NCBI RefSeq assembly: GCF_029873635.1
Contig: NC_080423.1
Location: 99,634,991-99,698,990, forward strand
DNA from: Malania oleifera
Taxonomy: Eukaryota; Streptophyta; Magnoliopsida; Santalales; Ximeniaceae
Reading direction: 5' to 3'
DNA: 64,000 bases
The notes beneath the pieces are model-generated. The model was not told the DNA's origin, did no database searches, and worked only from the letters and a program-made list of their open reading frames with translations. Position 1 is the stretch's first letter. Every line of letters begins with the position of its first letter. Of the stretch, positions 12,010 through 22,310 are shown piece after piece. Made by a program: the position numbers and the translations under genes.

Positions 12010-13828
12010 TGATTACGCGTCAAAACTGCGTAATTGGGCATCTTAACCCGGGCTTTACGATTTTTATTTTTAATTAAATGTCCAAAATTGTCCAATATTT
12101 TAATAAAGTGCCAAAATTATCATTCTTGAACTTTATTGCACTATTTATGAAGTTTTGGTAATTTTTTATCGCAGGAAAAATTCCCGAGAACCAAAACCAA
12201 CACCTGTTCATATTTCGTGCATAACTTTTCCGTACAAGCTCCGATTAAGACTATTCAAATTTTTAGAGAAAGAGGAAAGGATCATCTACAACTTTCGTGT
12301 TTTGAGTTTTATGAGATACGGGCTCTAGAATAGCAGAATTTGCAATGAACAGAGAACAAATAAAATGAAAAAAATTAAAAAAATATATACTTGAATGGAT
12401 AGTTGATGTGACCCGGCCATGCATAGCCGGGTCGGGTTGGCTAATCTGGGTAGGGCTTCTTTTTTTTTTCTCTCTTTTTAAACCCCTCCTCTAGCACAGC
12501 CCCGGGGGTCCTCGGCTCTCCTCTTCTCTTCTTCTTCTTCTCCTCTTCTCTTCTTCTTCTTTGGTTTTGTTTTTTTTTCCTTTCAATTGCTGCGTTGCCA
12601 TTCTCTGTTTCCCTTTCTTTCTTCCCCTGTTTTCTTTAATCTCTTGCAGTCTCTCCCTTGCCCTGTTCCTTACCTGCTGCCTCGGCCAACACCAGCACAG
12701 CAAGCCTCGGCTTTGCTCCATCCCAATCTCCACAGTCCCCTACTGCAACCCAAGAACACAGCAGCAGCAGCCTGCAGCTTCTCCAACCCGAGAACACACA
12801 GCAGCAGCCCCATCTCCGGCTTCCAGCACAGCAACACCAGCTGAGACCTCTTGCTGCCACAGCTCCTCCTGCAAACAGCCGAGCTTCTCGAGCCACCTGC
12901 AGCATCTCTTCCATCCATCTGTTCCAGCACCAGGCCGAGCAGAGCACAACCCCTGTTCCACCAGGCTCTCGGCCTTCCACACAACAGCAGCCTGCAACCT
13001 CTCGGCCACTTCTCCACCAGTCCACAACACAGCAGCAGCCAACTCCACAGCAACCCGTGAACAATACCAACACTAGCACAGGCTCTGTTTTACTCTCCCT
13101 CTCTCATCTCCTTCTTCTTCTTGTTTTTATTTATTTATTTATTTCATGTTAATTGTTATTTTGTTTTTTTTTACTCATTGGATTTTATTAAAGACTTGTT
13201 TTTTATTCTTTTTTTTTCCTTTATCATTTATTTAGATGCTATTTCAATTATAGTTCTTTTTAGTATTAAAGTTTATTGATTTTATGTGTTTAATTAATGA
13301 AGTCTAAGATAAAAATAAATAAAAAAAATATAGAAAACTAAAATAAAATACAAAGTTCGTGTTTTTTATTTCTTGTGTCACGTTATCGTTTAGGTTGATT
13401 GATAGTTTAATTTTAGTTCGCGTTCTTGATTCGTGTTAAAAGTTTAGTTTTTAGTCTGTGTTTGGATCTGATTGAGTTTCCATTGCATGTTTTAATTCCT
13501 TATTTGTAGTTGCCATCTTTAATAATGCATGTTTATGTATTTCCTTAAGTAGACTAGGATTTCTATTCTTGTTTTTTAATTTAGTGAATGTTAGTTTTAG
13601 GGTTTTTAAATTACGTGTCATTTAATTCGTCAGAAGTAAAATTGAACAACCTTGAAAACCCGAATCTGAACTGAGTTCAGTACCTTTTTAATTTCGATTG
13701 GAAGAACGTAAAATTTGAGATTAGAACGCATTCCCTGAGGAGACGATCTAGCCCTTGGGCTTAATATTACACGACAGAACTCCTGTACTTGGGATAGCTT
13801 TCGAGCTGCTCATTTTTCGAGTGAGTCA
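12010..13828 (+). repeat. 3' LTR of the Athila element
   Basis: 1819 bp, same start (TGATTACG) and end (GAGTGAGTCA) as the 5' LTR, followed by target repeat CATGT. Confidence 0.93.
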
Positions 13829-13833
13829 CATGT

Positions 13834-16410
13834 CATCCACATATAACAACAGAATGATATAGCTATACTGATGCCTCTTAAAGTAGCAACAGTGGTTGGC
13901 GTTGCACTTTAGAAAAACATTCCTGTGCATAAAGTCGTCAAATTTTCGGTACCATTGTCTAGGAGCTTGTTTGTCACCGTACAAGCTCTTCTTCAACCTG
14001 CGCACCAAATTCTCTTTACCTTTCTCTGAGAATCCTTCTGGCTGGTGCATGTAAATTTCCTCATCAAGATCACCATGAAGAAATATTGTCTTCACATCCA
14101 ACTGCTCGAGATGTAGGCCCTCCGAGACAACAATACTTAAGACTGATCTGATGGTTGTCTGATTCACAACTGATGCAAAGATGTCGGCGTAGTCAATTCC
14201 TTCCTTCTACTCGAAGCCTTTGACTACCAACAGGGCCTTGTACCTCCTGGAGCCATCATGCTTCTCTTTGATCTTGTACACCCACTTGTTGTGAAGATCC
14301 TTCTTACCTTTGGGCAACTCAACTAGTTTCCTATTTTGTTAACTTCTTGTTTTCATCATCCTGAATGCGATACCCATATTCATCTTCACCGTAGCCAACG
14401 AAGGTGCATTTCGGGACTTAGGATCAAGCTTGTTTCTGACATGATCACTGATATGTACATATGCAACGCAACAAAAAACTTTCAAATGTGAAAGGTTCAC
14501 CTCTTTTCCGCTTCATACCTATTCTGGTATACGGTGGTATAATGGTACTGATGGACCCTTATTAATCAAGGATGCTACTGTGCCGATTGCTTCTCCCCAG
14601 AACTGCAATGGTAAGCCTGAATGTATACACATGCTTCTAGCTTTTTCAGTCAACATTTGGTTCATTCGCTCGGCTATGCCATTGTGCTGAGGCATACCTA
14701 GCATAGTTCATTCCATCTTGATACCGTGCTCATAGCAGAACTTCTTGAACTGGTGTCTTCATACTCACCAACACTGTTTATTATCAGCTTCTTGATTTTC
14801 AAATCAATTTCATTTTCAATTATAGTTTTCCATACCCTGAAAGCATCAAAGACTTCCGACTTATACTTTATAAAGTAAACCCATACCTTTCGAGAATGAT
14901 CGTCAATGAATGTGATGAAGTAATTCCTTCCACCAATGGATGGGAAGGGCATTGGTCCCCATACATCTGAGTGGACTAGTTCTTGTCTCTCCTTCTTTGG
15001 GGCACAGGTGTTTGTCTGGAAATTGAACCTTTTCTATTTCCCGAATATGCAATCCTCACACATTTCAATCTCGACCGATCGTAGAGCACTCAATTTTCCC
15101 TTTGAGTGTATCACCCTAAGTCCTTTCTTGTTTATGTGATCGAGTCGTTGGTGCTAGATGTTGCTGTCATCATTTCCTATAGCAACTAAAATAGACTTGG
15201 AAGCATTAAAGGTTAGATAAAGTGTTCCGCTTTTCTTACCTCTCACAATCTTTAGTACACCTTTGAAACCTTCCATTCATTGCTAATGAATGTCGTCTTG
15301 TATCCCTCTTCTACCAATTGACCAACTGAGATCAAATTCTTTTTCAAGTTTGGAATATATCTGACATCCTTCAGCTTCCATATTGACCTGTTTATCTTGA
15401 TCTTCACAACTCCCTTGCCAACTATGTCGTAAGGATGATTGTTGCCAAGGTACACCTTACTGAAATTACTTAGTGTGTATTCCTCTAGGCAATCTTTGCA
15501 GCAAGTGGCATGAAATGAGGCTGCGGAGTCTAAGACCCAAGACTCTTGCTTGCGCTCCAAAGAACATATCAATGCATCTTTCTCTTCTTAGGAATAGGCG
15601 AGATTTGCTTCTGTCTTCGCCTTAGATTCCTTTCTCGGACCTTTGCACTGGTTTTTGAAATACCTGACCTTTCCACAATTCTAGCACTCAAACATTCTTT
15701 ATGCCCTAGGAACCTCTGGGATTTCTGGATCTAGACCGCTTGGTCCTAGATTTACCACGATTGTTTGATCACCTATGCCCACTTCCTTTTCCTCAGCTAT
15801 CCATGTTCAAAGCTGAACTTGAAGTGGAGGCATTGTTCGACTGCATTCTGATCTCTTCCGCCAAATTCACGTTGATGACCTCATCGTACTTCATCTTCGA
15901 TTTTCCTGTAGAGCTACTCATCGCAGTAACAATAGCTTTCCAACTCGCAGGCAGTTGACTAAGAACTAATAGGGCACTAATCTCACTGTCAAATGTAATT
16001 TCGATTGAGGCGAGTTGATCTAATAGCTCGTTGAAATTATTCAGCTGTCTGCTAAAACTTTCACCTATAGGCATATTCATGGTAAACAACCTTTTCATTA
16101 TATGTACCTTATTCGCAACTGATGGTTGCTCGTACATATTGGATAGCACATCCATAAGAGATTTGGTGGTTGTTAAATGCTTGATATTGAAGGCAACACA
16201 CTTTGCCAATGTCATTCTGGATAGCTTTGAGAGCTTTTCGGTCAAGTAATTCCCACTTGATCTCCTTCATGGATTTTGACTTCTCCTTCAATGGTAAGTG
16301 CAACTTCTTACCAAACAAGTAGTTCTCAATTTGCATTTTCCAGAAGCCGAAGTTGGTGCTGTCAAACATCTCGATTTATGACCTCTTTTTGTTTGACATC
16401 TTGATTCACC
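13834..16410 (-). mobile_element. Copia gag, protease, integrase and RT start
   Basis: Minus-strand translation from high to low coordinates gives gag (FGFWKMQIENYLFGKKLHLP; LSQLPASWKAI), protease (WVLDSAASFHATCC), integrase (FITFIDDHSRKVWVYFIKY; GMPQHNGIAERMNQMLTEKA) and the first part of RT (LDVKTIFLHGDLDEEIYM, ending at the YVDD box). The Athila insertion lies at that box. Broken fossil. Confidence 0.87.
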
Positions 16411-17069
16411 AATATAGAGATGGAATTAGCTCAAATGGATAACATGGTTGGATCCGAAACGGTCGAACACTTTAGAAATGGTTCAATTTGTTCAAAATAC
16501 AGATCTAAAATGGCTCCAAAAAGTCTAGTCAAAGTTCTAGTCAAACCTGGTCAAAACATGGTCAACTTTAATGGAATATTCCCTCAACTGATGGAATATT
16601 CTCATGTTGTTACTAACTCCGTTTGCTGATGTGGCACTGTAGGGCCCACCTGTTGATGTGGTACTACACCCACCTACTGATGTGGCTGGGTGGGGTCCCC
16701 TGTTGACGTGACACCATGGGGCCCACCTCTTTACATGGTGCGCTGACATCACACTGATATCAACGTCTTCAACCTCCAGATGCTCGCCGACTGATCGTTG
16801 GTGTGTCAGAGCATGTGAGACCACTTGCCGATCACCTACCGGCGCGTGAGGGTGTGTGGGAACGCCGCCTAGTTGTTAGTGGCGCGTGCAGACGCGTGCG
16901 TTGTCGTCTGAGCTCTGTTCGAGCTCCGATTACCATCGTTGGCTTCATCTCAACGAGAGGAACGCAATGGTCGCCTCAAAAGTGAGTTTTGAGCTACTGG
17001 ACATATGCTCCAATCTGAGAATTTTGCTTTAATCTATCAATTTTGCTCCAATCTTTCTCTGATATTAAT
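16411..17069 (-). other. Copia leader and primer-binding site
   Basis: Non-coding leader between the 5' LTR and gag on the minus strand. It holds loose repeats around the motif CTGATGTGGC at about 16620-16735. The primer site against the LTR reads, on the minus strand, as a variant of the Met-tRNA site TGGTATCAGAG (about 17056-17069). Confidence 0.75.
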
Positions 17070-17286
17070 TGTTGGGGTAAATCTAAGAGCAACAATTACA
17101 CACGGGCAAAAATAAATAACAAAAATTGAACACCAAATTTTATGTGGTTCGGTCCAACCTTACCTAAGTCCACAGAGCACATATCAATTCACTATAATCG
17201 GAAGAATAATACAAGGAGGAGGAGGCTATTGCTTAACTCAACTCTTTTTCAACGTAAGCTACAGGGTGGTGCTGCCGGGCTCAACA
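17070..17286 (-). repeat. 5' LTR of the copia element (short form)
   Basis: It starts TGTTGGGG and ends GGGCTCAACA on the plus strand, and is followed by target repeat TCTTA. Its edge lies 238 bp upstream of the start codon of CYP72A copy 1, in antisense orientation. Confidence 0.88.
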
Positions 17287-17291
17287 TCTTA

Positions 17292-17524
17292 TTGTTTATT
17301 GTTCACAGTGACGAAAGCAAAATTTAGCAATTGGATATTCATCTTACAATAGAAGAAAACAAAAGGCAGCGGACGACTTTTAGCATGACTTTTTACCCGC
17401 AAGAAAGAAAGACTAATATTTTAACAGAACAAATGACAAGGGAAGAGCAGCAATGAATTCCTTTGGACCCTGCCTCTGGCAATCCTGACAACACTGGTTC
17501 CATCAAGCTCAAGAAGAAGAGAAA
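17292..17524 (+). promoter_or_regulatory. Upstream region of CYP72A copy 1
   Basis: 233 bp between the copia target repeat and the start codon. No clear TATA box is seen. Two short upstream frames, 17385-17456 and 17453-17488, overlap as ATGA. If the transcript starts upstream of them they could reduce translation. Copy 2 has a single 25-codon upstream frame here instead (37791-37868). The transcription start is unknown. Confidence 0.4.
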
Positions 17525-20305
17525 ATGGATGGTCTCATTCTCAGGAGTCTGCTCTTGTCCACTGCAGTACTACTTCTGTACTCTGTTCTGAGAGCTGTTT
17601 ACACCATTTGGTGGGGACCCAAAAGCCTGGAGAAGCGTTTAACACAGCAGGGGATAAGAGGTACCTCTTACAAGCTTTTTTATGGTGACAAGAAAGACTT
17701 CCTGAGATTAAACAAGGAAGCGTTGTCCAAACCCATTAGCCTAAATCACCAGATTGCATCACGGGTGCTTCCATTCACTCATCATATGGTTCAAACATAT
17801 GGTAAGCAACTGATTAAAATCCCTCGGTCAACAAAATACATGTTCTGTTTTTTTCACCTTTTCTGGGAATTCTCAAGTTTCTAGGATACATCAGCAGGAT
17901 ACAAAAATTTCTCTTTCCTAAGATTGACTTCTCAAAGGGTTTAATGTAAAATTGAAGATATATACCTGGCAACAGGAAAATTTTGTGTAGAATGGGTTGG
18001 AACGAGAGCTAGGCTGATAATTGCGGACCCAGAGCTCATCAGGCTAGCATTAACAGAGAAGGACGGCCACATCCAAAAGCAAAAACAGAACCCTCTTGTT
18101 AATATTCTCAGTCTGGGCCTCTCGGCCTTGGAAGGGGAGAAATGGGCAAAGCACAGAACATTGATGACTCCTGCTTTCCACCATGGCAAGTTAAAGGCAA
18201 GTACCCCTCACAATTTCATCCTAAGGATTAATATTCATGTCGGACACTACAATTTATCATTTATTCAATAAAGTCATTTGGCGATTTTTTTTTCTCTACA
18301 CTTATTTTCAGTAGAAAGTGTAAATTTTTAGTAGCAGTTCTCAATTTCTGTTGAACAGGGTGTTGAATTATGGCTTATTTTAGAAGCCTACCATTGCCAT
18401 TGAAGTCTTCAATGGTGGGCTATTTTTTCTAAGGTAGGTGATTAGTGGTTGTAATAGTGGTATTTCCTAACTTATATAAACCTATCACCTCCATTTGTAA
18501 TCTCATCCCTAAAAATTGCCTACTTCTCTCTTAGGCTCATTCTCTCTTCTCTCTCTCATTTTTGTAATATTTCTACAGTAGAGAAATATTGATTGATAGT
18601 GTCCGAGAATGTAGGCACAATTAGTCGAACCTCGTTAATTCTGGTGTTCTTCCTTTTATCTATTCAATAGTTAACTTTTGTCGGATATAGTTGTAGCAAT
18701 ATATTATGTTAATTACATGTCTAAGGAAAATTCTGTTTAGGAAAGAGGGATTTAAGCGGTCTGTTGTGACCCCCCACTTCCCTGGGAATTTACTTGGTGT
18801 AATTTTACACAATTATTCACTCCCTATTTACTTGTACAATTGTAACTGTGGTAAAGTTAGGTGGAACAATATCTAGTTTCACAACACAGGGGATGGAATA
18901 CTAATGGAATGATATGAGTTTTTCTAAAAACTAAATATTTTCAATAATCATGATGCCTCCTATGACTTTGGAGTTCTGAAGTTATATTTAACAGGGGATG
19001 GGGCCAGCCTTTTCAGCCAGTTGCTGCAACATGATTGACCGGTGGAACGAACTGGTTAGTCCTGAAGGATCATGCGAACTGGATGTTGCCCTAGAATTGC
19101 AAAATCTTACCGGTGATGTCATTGCTCGAACAGCCTTTGGAAGTAGCTATGAAGCCGGAAAGAAGATATTTGAATTCCAGAAAGAGCAGGCAACGCTGGT
19201 GATGGAAGCTTTCGAAGCCTTCTATTTTCCTGGTCTCAGGTGCACTGCTCAGTCCTTCTAACTTCAATTTAAGAGTCATCATTTTGTGAAGATAATTTTA
19301 ACTTCAAAAACCTGACTTTTCTTTGAAATACGACCTTACTCCTTAACAGCTAAGTTCATTCAACTTGTATGTGAATTATACTTCGGTTATATGCTTTTTT
19401 ACTTTAGATTCATACCCACAAAGAAAAACAGAAGGAGATATTATCTAGACAATGAGATCAAAACAACAATAAGGGGCATTATTCGAGAAAAAGAGCAGGC
19501 AAAGAAAAACACAGAATCAAGCAGCACTGATTTATTGGGTTTGCTGTTACAATGCAAAGAACAGAAGGATAATGAGATGACAATTGAGGATGTGATTGAA
19601 GAATGCAAGTTATTCTACTTCGCTGGCCAAGAGACTACTGCTAACCTGCTAACATGGACGATCATCGCCTTATCAATGCATCCGAATTGGCAAGAGAAGG
19701 CAAGAGAAGAGGTTCTGCAGATTTGGGGGCATAAAACTCCTGATGTTGAAGGCATAAACCATCTCAAGATTGTAAGTGCAATTCCGTTTATGCTACGCAC
19801 AAAGGTGCTAGAAACAACACTAACACTTGAACCCACATCATTTTGGAAGCTAGTAGTTGCTTATGGAGGTAATTTGCAGGTCCCCATGGTAGTACATGAA
19901 GTCTTAAGGCTATATCCACCGGTGGTATTTATGTTACGACAGATTCATCAAAGAACAAATATAGGGGGATTGTCCATCCCAGAAGGGATCGACCTTTACT
20001 TACCTGTGCTGCTTCTTCATCATGACCCAGACTACTGGGGTGGCGATGTTGAAGAATTCAAACCAGAGAGATTTGCTGAAGGGGTTTCCAAGGCATCCAA
20101 GGATCAAATGGCATTCTACCCATTTGGATGGGGACCCAGAGTCTGTATTGGCCAAAACTTTGCAATGATGGAAGCAAAGATGGCATTGGCCATGATTTTG
20201 CAGCATTTTTGGTTTGAGCTCTCGCCCACATACACTCATGCTCCTTTTACTGTCATTACTCTTCAACCACAACATGGAGCTCCAATAATACTACACCAAA
20301 TCTGA
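17525..20305 (+). CDS. Cytochrome P450, CYP72A-like (copy 1)
   Basis: A membrane-bound haem monooxygenase of the endoplasmic reticulum, predicted to hydroxylate a small molecule with electrons from P450 reductase. CYP72A members act on terpenoids among others; the substrate here is unknown. Predicted exons are 17525-17801, 17976-18196, 18995-19239, 19408-19771 and 19880-20305, giving 510 residues, the normal CYP72 length. Visible motifs: N-terminal membrane anchor about 5-28, then WWGPKSLEK; I-helix AGQETT 320-325; ExxR as EVLR 376-379; PERF 431-434; haem loop [10 protein letters not shown] with ligand Cys458. The start has a good context (AAAATGG). Intron 2 needs a GC donor (AAG then GCAAGT) and is enlarged by a solo LTR. 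Intron 4 is 108 bp, in frame and stop-free, so its retention would add 36 residues. CYP72A is well supported by the C-terminal sequence; the subfamily number is not. Confidence 0.9.
18361..18886 (+). mobile_element. Solo LTR (copia type) in intron 2 of CYP72A copy 1
   Basis: 526 bp starting TGTTGAATTATGG and ending TTTCACAACA, flanked by CAGGG at 18356-18360 and 18887-18891. The stretch with GTGTCCGAGAATGTAGGC and CGAACCTCG is typical of the R/U5 part of plant copia LTRs. Copy 2 has the empty site with a single CAGGG, so the insertion followed the duplication. No internal domains are present. Confidence 0.85.
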
Positions 20306-20679
20306 GGTGTTTACGTGACAGGAACGTCATCTATATCCAAGGTGTTGTCAATTAGCAGGAAAATATTGTTCTTCGATTTTCTTGGAAACTATATGGTTCT
20401 GTATTTCAGGGGGAAAAACGTTGAGTTTTCCTTTTTGTTCAACGGTTGCAAGATATCTCAAGCGTGTTTCATTGCTAAATTCATAATACTAATTAAATAA
20501 ATTCTATAATTTATTTAAAAAAAAAAAAAACATGTATTCAAAATGTGAAAACTAATCAAATGACTCAAATGAAATTAAAAATGAACCTTTCTCATTTGAA
20601 ACTTGGAAAAACATTACAAAAAGAAAGGGAAAGGAAAATTTAAGTGAATAAACTTTTTCATGTTTTCTGTTTTTTTTAA
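20306..20679 (+). other. 3' flank of CYP72A copy 1
   Basis: Homologous sequence follows all three P450 copies. A candidate poly(A) signal AATAAA lies at 20496-20501. The short frame just after the stop codon is not a gene. Confidence 0.6.
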
Positions 20680-22155
20680 ACTAAAGGAGGGCAGCGCTTC
20701 TAATTATTTATTGATATACCCTCACTTTTAGCGAAGAAATACCGCGGTTATATGACAAGTATTGGGAAATTACAAATAAAAAAACATTAAAGGTCTCCCA
20801 AAAACAACATTAACAACCAATCAAAACAAGACTACAAATTCAAATAAAGTTAAATAAGGAACAAATCTAAACAGACATAGGAAAAACAAAAATAATAAAA
20901 TAAACAAAAATAAAAAAATCTAAACCAACCAAACAAAAATCGGGAGGATGAACTAATGACGAAGGAAAGTGAGACTCAACCTATCAATCCAAAGGATACC
21001 TTTCATAGAACGTGGTAAAAGGTGTTGTTCTTCGTAGATAACATTGTTTCCCATTTCTCCTTCTGTAGCGAGAAAATCAGCCGCACTATTTCCTTCCCTA
21101 TATTGATGGATCACCATGAAGTTCACTCCTTCTAGTTCTGCCACAAGGTCCTCCCAAAAATCCCAAAGATACCACAAGGTACATCTACCTTTCTGAAACC
21201 AATCAATAACAATTCTTGAGTTAATTTCAATAATCACATTAAAATAATGAAGTCGTTTGCATAAACGAATTCCTTGCAGGATTGCTTTTAATTCCACACT
21301 ATTATTTGTACCATTTCTAAAATAGCTTGAAAAAGTCGCTTTCACCATGCCGTGGCAATCCCGAATGATTCCTCCACCTCCTGAAGTGCTCGGATTGTCC
21401 CTACAGCTCCCATCACAATAAAGTTTTATCCACCCTGTTGGGTGTTTAACCCATGAGATAATTTTTCCACGCCTGGCGCAAATTCCCTGATGCTGAATTT
21501 GAAACTCTTTCAAATTTGTAATGTCCGATATCTTCAATTTTCGAAAAAAATTAGAGCTCTCAGCTAAAGAACTAACATAGTATCGAACACTTCTCCACGT
21601 TTGATCCGCACTTTGGTAAACTCCTTCCATTTTCGCTTTACATCTTTGATTACAGAGACACCACGTAATCAAACACGGAATCAAATTGATTAAAATACCT
21701 TTAATAGATGATTTTCGAGCATAGTGGAACCAATTTGCAATTCTATTTTTTTAGGGAATGAACTGTTGAAAATGAATCCCCAACACCACACTAGCCCGAC
21801 GCCAAACCTCTGAAGCCACCTTGTCTAAAGAAAGAATGTGATCAGTTTTTCCCTGGCTTCTCTGCATGTAGTAATCACAAGGCAAAGCCATCGATATTCC
21901 TTTTGCCTGAATTCTATCATCTACTGCCAAGTATCTAACCAGGCTTTCCATAAGCACATTGAGATTCTTCTAGGCCCTAGAAAATGTCAAAACCACTTAT
22001 TCCACTCAAAATTATTACTTCTATTCCTCTTTGCCTCCCATGCCATTTTTGTACAGAAATTGCCGTCAGGGGTAGGCTTCTAGATGAATATATCTTGACC
22101 ACTTTTACCAGCTGGCACACTATGCAATACTTCATATAGTAACCTAGATAATTAT
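20680..22155 (-). mobile_element. LINE remnant: zf-RVT plus RNase H (copy 1)
   Basis: A 5'-truncated non-LTR retrotransposon or derived gene on the minus strand. A reverse-transcriptase zinc-binding region (YLAVDDRIQAKGIS; ASEVWRRA) lies at about 21750-21960. An RNase H-like domain at 20953-21684 shows LYCDGSCRDNPSTSGGGGII, then VELKAILQGIRLCK, then YREGNSAADFLA. The usual ESDS block reads EINS, so one of the four catalytic acidic residues is Asn here, as it is in copy 2. RT itself is not seen. The 3' end carries a short A-run at about 20669-20678 (T on plus). Confidence 0.8.
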
Positions 22156-22310
22156 AGGAAGTCATGCATAAAGAGTTATCACATAAAGTTTTATTAAGAA
22201 ATTTCATACATTGTGATACATGGAAGGAATTGTTTACTACATAAAAAAATGAAAAACAAAACTGCCATGATTCATGTATTATCTTTCTATAAAAGTTAAA
22301 GTAGTTTTGT

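Larger units (their letters stand above)
2773..13828 (+). mobile_element. Athila-type gypsy retrotransposon
   Basis: An 11.06 kb Ty3/gypsy element flanked by the 5 bp repeat CATGT at 2768-2772 and 13829-13833. LTRs are 2773-4594 and 12010-13828. The primer site TGGCGCCGTTGC is the Asp-tRNA type common in Athila. Gag, protease, RT, RNase H and integrase follow in order, and a 1.7 kb non-coding stretch precedes the 3' LTR. The RT box FMDDFSVFG and the integrase start WGIDFMG fit Athila rather than Tat or chromoviruses. It is broken, with about eight to ten breaks. LTR differences counted by eye are about 3 percent overall but very uneven. At 1.3e-8 substitutions per site per year this suggests about 1 million years, more if the plant is a slow-evolving tree. 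Confidence 0.92.
1258..17286 (-). mobile_element. Copia LTR retrotransposon (Tork-like), split by a nested Athila
   Basis: This is a minus-strand Ty1/copia fossil bounded by the 5 bp repeat TCTTA at 1253-1257 and 17287-17291. Its own length without the insert is about 5 kb. Parts in element order are 5' LTR 17070-17286, a Met-tRNA-type primer site next to it, a leader, gag, protease, integrase and reverse transcriptase/RNase H, then 3' LTR 1258-1748. The purine tract beside the 3' LTR (1749-1765, read on minus) is the usual copia form. The element is broken, with roughly eight to ten breaks plus the Athila insertion. The two LTRs differ in length (217 and 491 bp), partly because one carries a long CT microsatellite. 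Tork lineage is inferred from the gag and integrase style. Confidence 0.9.
15037..22155. repeat. Segmental duplication, copy 1
   Basis: This stretch (5' part of the copia element, CYP72A copy 1, LINE remnant) is matched by 35128-50430 once the SIRE-like insert is set aside. Coding parts differ by about 3-5 percent by eye. The left edge lies in copia integrase sequence with short microhomology (TTTCCCGAA). The right edge lies in the LINE remnant. Confidence 0.85.

Noticed and set aside
20315-20500. Short frame after CYP72A copy 1 (also 40163-40348)
   Set aside because: Repeated because the 3' flank is duplicated; it is most likely 3' untranslated sequence.
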